Of a stretch of DNA of 26,876 nucleotides, positions 22,358-26,876 are shown piece after piece (position 1 is the stretch's first letter; every line of letters starts with the position of its first letter). The stretch covers positions 1 to 26,876 of the forward strand of contig JAFAIY010000058.1 of NCBI GenBank assembly GCA_019236485.1. Reading direction: 5' to 3'. Position numbers and translations under genes: made by a program. The notes beneath the pieces were generated by a model. It searched no databases. It was not told where the DNA came from and was given only the letters and a program-made list of their open reading frames with translations. The DNA comes from Comamonas sp. (GTDB lineage: Bacteria > Pseudomonadota > Gammaproteobacteria > Burkholderiales > Burkholderiaceae_C).

Positions 22358-23257
22358 ATGAAGAAGCATTTGTTGGCCATTGCCGTGACCGCACTGGCAG
22401 CAGGCAGCGTGTTTGCACAGGCCAATGACACCCTGGCAAAGATCAAGTCCTCCGGCAGCGTCACCCTGGGTGTGCGCGAGTCCTCCGGTCTGGGCTATAC
22501 GCTGGGCAATGGCAAGTATGTGGGCTTCCATACCGAAATGGGCGAGCGCATCCTGCACGACATCCAGAAGCAGCTGGGCCTGTCCAAGCTGGAGATCAAG
22601 TACCAGCCCGTGACCTCGCAAAACCGTATTCCCCTGGTGCAGAACGGCACGGTGGACATCGAGTGCGGCTCCACCACCAACAACACGGCCCGCCAGAAGG
22701 ATGCTGCCTTCGCCTTCACCACCTATGTGGAAGAAGTGCGCATCGCCACCCGCGCCAACTCCGGCATTCAGAGCATCAAGGACCTGAACGGCAAGACCAT
22801 TGTGACCACCACGGGCACAACTTCCGTGCAGACCCTGCGCAAGAACAAGCGCGCCGACGGCCTGACCTTCAAGGAAGTCATGGGCAAGGACCACGCCGAC
22901 AGCTTCCTGATGCTGGAAACCGGCCGTGCCGACGCCTTCATCATGGACGGCTCCATCCTGGCGGCCAACATCTCCAAGTCCAAGGCTCCCAGCGACTACA
23001 AGATCGTGGGCGAAGTGCTGTCGGTGGAACCCATCGCCTGCATGCTGCGCAAGGACGACCCCGCCTTCAAGAAGGCCGTGGATGACTCCATCGTGCGCCA
23101 GATCAAGGATGGTTCCCTGACCAAGCTGTACGACAAGTGGTTCCTGCAGCCGATTCCTCCCAACAACGTGAAGATCGGTCTGCCGCTGTCCGAAGCCACC
23201 AAGGAAGCCTGGGCACACCCCAACGACAAGCCCATGGAAGCTTACGAAGTCAAGTAA
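22358..23257 (+). CDS. gltI: glutamate/aspartate ABC transporter, substrate-binding protein
   Basis: A 299-residue periplasmic amino-acid receptor of the GltI/PBP type. The signal peptide is residues 1-20 (MKKHLLAIAV to GSVFA), cleaved before QANDTLAKIKSSG. Family features are TLGVRESSGLGYTLGNGKYVGFHTEM, PVTSQNRIPLVQNGTVDIECGSTTNNTARQK (the ligand-binding segment with N-R-x-P-L and ECG-T-N) and TTGTTSVQTLRKN. These match dicarboxylic amino-acid (Glu/Asp) binders. The ribosome site AGGAG precedes ATG 22358 by six bases. It is first in gltIJKL and separated from gltJ by an internal terminator, the usual means of making more receptor than permease. Exact ligand preference is inferred from the family. 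Confidence 0.93.
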   Translation: MKKHLLAIAVTALAAGSVFAQANDTLAKIKSSGSVTLGVRESSGLGYTLGNGKYVGFHTEMGERILHDIQKQLGLSKLEIKYQPVTSQNRIPLVQNGTVDIECGSTTNNTARQKDAAFAFTTYVEEVRIATRANSGIQSIKDLNGKTIVTTTGTTSVQTLRKNKRADGLTFKEVMGKDHADSFLMLETGRADAFIMDGSILAANISKSKAPSDYKIVGEVLSVEPIACMLRKDDPAFKKAVDDSIVRQIKDGSLTKLYDKWFLQPIPPNNVKIGLPLSEATKEAWAHPNDKPMEAYEVK

Positions 23258-23277
23258 TCCCTGCCGATAGGTGTACC

Positions 23278-23312
23278 GCCCCTTCTGACACGCGGTTGGA
23301 AGGGGCTTTTTT
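23278..23312 (+). terminator. intercistronic terminator gltI / gltJ
   Basis: GCCCCTTC (23278-23285) and GAAGGGGC (23299-23306) pair around a 13-nt loop, followed by six T residues. It sits 20 bp after the gltI stop. Readthrough would feed gltJKL, giving a higher receptor-to-permease ratio. Confidence 0.88.
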
Positions 23313-23369
23313 GTTGCGAGGTCCGGCCGGCGCCGGTCCTCATAAACCAAGAATTCAAGAGGTGCTCGT

Positions 23370-24122
23370 ATGAGTTGGGATTGGCAGGTGTTCTGTCAGG
23401 ACACCATAACCCAGGAGGTCGGGCAGAGCTGTTTCGGCAAGAACGGTGACATCACCTACATGGACTGGATGCTGTCGGCCTGGGGCTGGACCGTTTCGGT
23501 CGCGCTGCTGTCGTTGGTTATCGCCCTGGTGCTGGGTGCTGTGATCGGTACCTTGCGTACCTTGCCCGATAGGCCCTGGATCGTGCGTCTGGGCAATGCC
23601 TGGGTCGAGCTGTTTCGCAATATTCCGCTGCTGGTACAGGTGTTCATCTGGTACCACGTGGTTCCCTCCATCTTTCCGGCGATGAAGTCCCTGCCGGGCT
23701 TTGTGCTGGTGGTGTTTGCCATTGGCTTTTTCACCTCGGCGCGTATTGCCGAGCAGGTGCGTTCGGGCATTCAGGCCTTGCCGCGCGGTCAGCGCTATGC
23801 GGGCATGGCCGTGGGTTTCACCACCTTCCAGACCTATCGCTATGTGCTGCTGCCCATGGCGTTCCGCATCATCATTCCGCCGCTGACCAGCGAGGCCATG
23901 AACGTGTTCAAGAACTCGTCGGTGGCGTTTGCCGTGTCCGTGGCCGAACTGACCATGTTTGCCATGCAGGCGCAGGAGGAGACTTCGCGCGGCGTGGAGA
24001 TCTACATGGCGGTGACGGCGCTGTATGTGATTTCCGCTTTCATCATCAACCGCATCATGGCTTTCATCGAGAAGCGCTCTCGCGTGCCCGGCCTGATCGC
24101 TGCCAGCGGTGGAGGCCACTGA
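23370..24122 (+). CDS. gltJ: glutamate/aspartate ABC transporter, permease 1
   Basis: A 250-residue inner-membrane permease of the HisM/GltJ type. It has five to six hydrophobic segments from about residue 38, after a longer periplasmic N-terminus (SWDWQVFCQDTITQEVGQSCFGKNG) characteristic of GltJ. The region VELFRNIPLLVQVFIWYHVVPSIF is typical of polar amino-acid permeases, and the EAA loop is RSGIQALPRGQRYAGMAVGFTTFQTYRYVLLPMAFRIIIPP. Two cysteines in the N-terminal periplasmic segment may form a disulfide. It overlaps nothing but stops one base before gltK starts. Confidence 0.93.
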   Translation: MSWDWQVFCQDTITQEVGQSCFGKNGDITYMDWMLSAWGWTVSVALLSLVIALVLGAVIGTLRTLPDRPWIVRLGNAWVELFRNIPLLVQVFIWYHVVPSIFPAMKSLPGFVLVVFAIGFFTSARIAEQVRSGIQALPRGQRYAGMAVGFTTFQTYRYVLLPMAFRIIIPPLTSEAMNVFKNSSVAFAVSVAELTMFAMQAQEETSRGVEIYMAVTALYVISAFIINRIMAFIEKRSRVPGLIAASGGGH

Positions 24123-24123
24123 T

Positions 24124-24795
24124 ATGAATCTCAACCTCGACTGGTCGTTTTTCTCGGGAGACCTGTTCCGCGACTTCGTGCTGAAGGGTTTGTACTTCAG
24201 CGTCTCGCTGACCGTGATCGCCACGCTGGGCGGTATCTTCTTCGGCACCCTGCTGGCGCTGATGCGTCTGTCGGGCAAGAAGTGGCTGGAGATGCCGGCC
24301 ACCATCTATGTCAACGGCATGCGCTCCATTCCGCTGGTGATGGTGATTTTGTGGTTCTTCCTGCTGATGCCCATGCTCATCGGCAGGCCCATCGGCGCGG
24401 AGACCTCGGCCATCATCACCTTTGTGGCGTTTGAAGCGGCCTACTTCTCCGAGATCATGCGTGCGGGCATACAGTCCATTCCGCGCGGCCAGGTCTTTGC
24501 GGGCCAGGCCCTGGGCATGACCTATGCCCAGAACATGAAGCTGGTGGTCCTGCCCCAGGCTTTCCGTAATATGCTGCCCGTGCTGCTGACGCAGACCATC
24601 ATCCTGTTCCAGGATACCTCGCTGGTCTACGCGATCGGCGCTTATGACATGCTCAAGGGCTTCGAGATTGCCGGCAAGAACTTCGGCCGTCCCATAGAGT
24701 CCTATCTGGCTGCGGCCGTGACCTACTTCGTCATCTGCTACGCGCTGTCCTGGTGCGTCAAGCGCCTGCACAAGAAGATCGCCATCATCCGTTAA
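24124..24795 (+). CDS. gltK: glutamate/aspartate ABC transporter, permease 2
   Basis: A 223-residue partner permease that pairs with GltJ to form the membrane channel. It has about five hydrophobic helices. The EAA loop is RAGIQSIPRGQVFAGQALGMTYAQNMKLVVLPQAFRNMLPVLL, which contacts the GltL ATPase. YVNGMRSIPLVMVILWFFLLMPML is the usual second-helix region, and the protein ends in a basic tail. ATG 24124 is one base after the gltJ stop. An upstream in-frame GTG at 24109 would overlap gltJ and is less likely. Confidence 0.93.
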   Translation: MNLNLDWSFFSGDLFRDFVLKGLYFSVSLTVIATLGGIFFGTLLALMRLSGKKWLEMPATIYVNGMRSIPLVMVILWFFLLMPMLIGRPIGAETSAIITFVAFEAAYFSEIMRAGIQSIPRGQVFAGQALGMTYAQNMKLVVLPQAFRNMLPVLLTQTIILFQDTSLVYAIGAYDMLKGFEIAGKNFGRPIESYLAAAVTYFVICYALSWCVKRLHKKIAIIR

Positions 24796-24819
24796 GCCTG
24801 CTCCCTCCGAGGAATTGCA

Positions 24820-25557
<738 letters not shown>

Positions 25558-25575
25558 TGCTGCCGGCATCCACGC

Positions 25576-25603
25576 AAAAGGCGCTCGCAAGAGCGCCTTT
25601 TTT
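25576..25603 (+). terminator. intrinsic terminator of gltIJKL
   Basis: The stem GGCGCTC/GAGCGCC, with a stable GCAA (GNRA) tetraloop, is preceded by AAAA and followed by six T residues. It begins 18 bp after the gltL stop. Confidence 0.93.
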
Positions 25604-25653
25604 AATGGGGCATGCCGCTGTCCCGTGAAACTGGAGCGGCCCATGCCAGAGAT

Positions 25654-25720
25654 GCAAGGGCCTAAGCCGGCCGCGCCGCCTGCCCCCTTCAGGGGGAAGG
25701 CGCATAGCGCCTCAGGGGGT
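25654..25720 (-). repeat. stem-loop-rich dispersed intergenic repeat, copy 2
   Basis: This element overlaps the last codons of the arginase gene and extends behind it. It shares its distal block (from GCAAGGG) and CTCAGGGG end with 18712-18820. On the minus strand it forms two hairpins: GGCGC-TAT-GCGCC and CCCCC-TGAA-GGGGG. Orientation relative to the gene 3' end is the same in both copies. Confidence 0.65.
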
Positions 25721-26683
25721 GTTCCTAATCAGCGTGCTCTGCCCGAACAGGCTTTGCACCAGATCCACCACCAGCTCCGCGGTCTGGTTGCGCAGATCCA
25801 GGGCGGGGTTGAGCTCCGCGATGTCCAGCGAGGCCAGGCGGCCCGTGTCGGCGATCATCTCCATGCACAGCTGGGCCTCGCGGTAAGTGGGGCCGCCGCG
25901 CACCGGGGTGCCGGTGCCGGGCGCGATGTCGGGGTCGAGAAAATCCACGTCGAAGCTCAGATGCAGATGCACATCATCGTTCTTTGAACCGCTCACTCCC
26001 GCCAGCGCGCGGCGCATGACTTCGCGCATGCCCAGCTCGTCGATGGCGCGCATGTCGTAAACCTCCAGTCCGAGCTCGCTGATCATGCGTTTCTCGCTGC
26101 CGTCCACGCTGCGCAGCCCGATCTGGCAGAAGGCCGATGCGGGCAGGGCGGGCACGCTGCCCGACAGCGCGGCCAGCGACTCAGGCCCGCGTCCGCAGAG
26201 GCTGGAGACGGGCATGCCGTGCAGATTGCCGGTGGGCGAGCTCTCGGGCGTGTTGCAGTCCGAATGCGCATCCAGCCACAGCACGCGCAGGCGTTTGCCT
26301 GCGGCGCGGCAATGTCTGGCCACGGCGCTGATCGAGCCAGTGGCCAGGGTGTGATCGCCGCCCAGCATGATGGGCAGCCGCTTTTGCTGCAGCACCTGCA
26401 AGACCGCGTCGTGCGCGATCCGGTTCCAGGCCAGGCACTCGGCCAGATTGCGCATGCCCTGGGCATCGCGTTCGCCGCGCGGGTTGGGCGGTCCGGCCAG
26501 ATTGCCGAGATCCTGCACGGCCACGCCCAGACGCTGCAGCGCCGGGGCCAGTTGGGCCACGCGCAGCGCGTCGGGTCCCATGGCCGCGCCCAGGCGCGAG
26601 GCGCCCACATCGGTGGGCAGGCCGATCAGCGTGGCCTGGGTCTGGCCGGTTGCGGGGGCTGTATGGGCGTGTTCCATGGTCAT
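25712..26683 (-). CDS. arginase (ureohydrolase family)
   Basis: A 323-residue cytoplasmic ureohydrolase, most likely arginase, which splits arginine to ornithine and urea using a binuclear manganese centre. All six metal ligands are visible: H111 in GGDHT, D138, H140 and D142 in DAHSDCN, and D245 and D247 in SFDVDFLDP. GTGTPVRGG follows, close to the arginase GVGTPVxGG loop. The H-x-N-x-H-G segment NLHGMPVS fits arginase better than agmatinase. The upstream ornithine cyclodeaminase fragment overlaps by four bases, which supports arginase: ornithine goes on to proline. ATG at 26681-26683 is used; another ATG two codons later is possible. Confidence 0.9.
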   Translation of the reverse strand: MTMEHAHTAPATGQTQATLIGLPTDVGASRLGAAMGPDALRVAQLAPALQRLGVAVQDLGNLAGPPNPRGERDAQGMRNLAECLAWNRIAHDAVLQVLQQKRLPIMLGGDHTLATGSISAVARHCRAAGKRLRVLWLDAHSDCNTPESSPTGNLHGMPVSSLCGRGPESLAALSGSVPALPASAFCQIGLRSVDGSEKRMISELGLEVYDMRAIDELGMREVMRRALAGVSGSKNDDVHLHLSFDVDFLDPDIAPGTGTPVRGGPTYREAQLCMEMIADTGRLASLDIAELNPALDLRNQTAELVVDLVQSLFGQSTLIRNTP

Positions 26684-26876
26684 GCGGTTTTGCGTTGATG
26701 AAGTCCCAGGACCTGGCCGGTCTGCGCTTGCGCCACCATGGCGAACAGGTCCTTGGGATCGCTGAGCGAGGGCACGAGCTCGATCTGCGACAGCAGCCCC
26801 GTGCGGCGCGCCAGAGCGTGCATGGTGCGCAGGGCCGAATAGTCTTCGAGCGCAAAGCCCACGGAGTCGAACAAGG
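26680..26876 (-). CDS. ornithine cyclodeaminase, C-terminal fragment at window edge
   Basis: Only the last 64-65 residues are in the window. FDSVGFALEDYSALRTMHALAR is the characteristic C-terminal signature of ornithine cyclodeaminase/mu-crystallin proteins, in which the aspartate of FDSxGxAxxD is near the active site. Ornithine cyclodeaminase converts ornithine to proline and ammonia. The TGA overlaps the arginase ATG (26680-26683), so the two are translationally coupled, giving arginine to ornithine to proline. The 5' end lies beyond the window. Confidence 0.85.
   Translation of the reverse strand, partial: LFDSVGFALEDYSALRTMHALARRTGLLSQIELVPSLSDPKDLFAMVAQAQTGQVLGLHQRKTA

Overview
The window looks like chromosome from a high-GC Burkholderiales bacterium, most likely Comamonas or a close Comamonadaceae relative. 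The evidence is a VanA/VanB/VanR vanillate demethylation set, a Gram-negative 16-strand-type porin, a TRAP transporter, GltIJKL, an arginase/ornithine cyclodeaminase pair, GC-rich intergenic hairpin repeats, and frequent ATA-G isoleucine codons in an otherwise GC3-rich genome. This assignment is inference from gene content and style; no rRNA is present. I see no phage, plasmid, IS, CRISPR or tRNA.

Left part (1-7376): fatty-acyl/acyl-CoA metabolism on the plus strand. It holds the C-terminal two thirds of a thiolase, an alpha/beta hydrolase, a double-hotdog thioesterase, an enoyl-CoA hydratase and a PaaI-like thioesterase. Behind the hydratase lies an imperfect second copy of its 3' end, which looks like the scar of a lost paralogue. 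A bactofilin follows, ending in a perfect bidirectional terminator shared with a convergent YciA-type thioesterase. That gene is divergent from an Atm1-type ABC exporter.

Middle part (7377-14855): aromatic O-demethylation. A VanR-like GntR/FCD regulator, with two identical palindromic operators bracketing its candidate promoter, precedes vanA. Next is a MarR gene broken by a single-base frameshift. After it come a tandem pair of palindromes, a 23-codon leader ORF coupled to an AAHS-family aromatic-acid permease, a second Rieske oxygenase, a VanB-type reductase and a porin. The only visible reductase lies in the second operon, so it probably serves both oxygenases. Porin, permease, two oxygenases and one reductase make a coherent uptake and demethylation module for methoxylated aromatic acids.

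Right part: a D-2-hydroxyacid dehydrogenase (14964-15905); two small membrane proteins on the minus strand divergent from a TetR regulator; a TRAP transporter (dctQ-dctM overlapping, then dctP after a repeat-containing gap); a HypT-like LysR regulator; the gltIJKL glutamate/aspartate-type ABC importer with a long leader and an intercistronic terminator; and, entering from the right on the minus strand, ornithine cyclodeaminase (partial) overlapping arginase.

The least ordinary features are regulatory and evolutionary: the two paired-operator arrays, the broken MarR, the coupled leader ORF, the hydratase tail duplication, the repeated TTTCTAGG elements before gltI, and a stem-loop-rich repeat placed the same way behind two unrelated minus-strand genes. 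I found no clear candidate for a wholly new multi-gene system.
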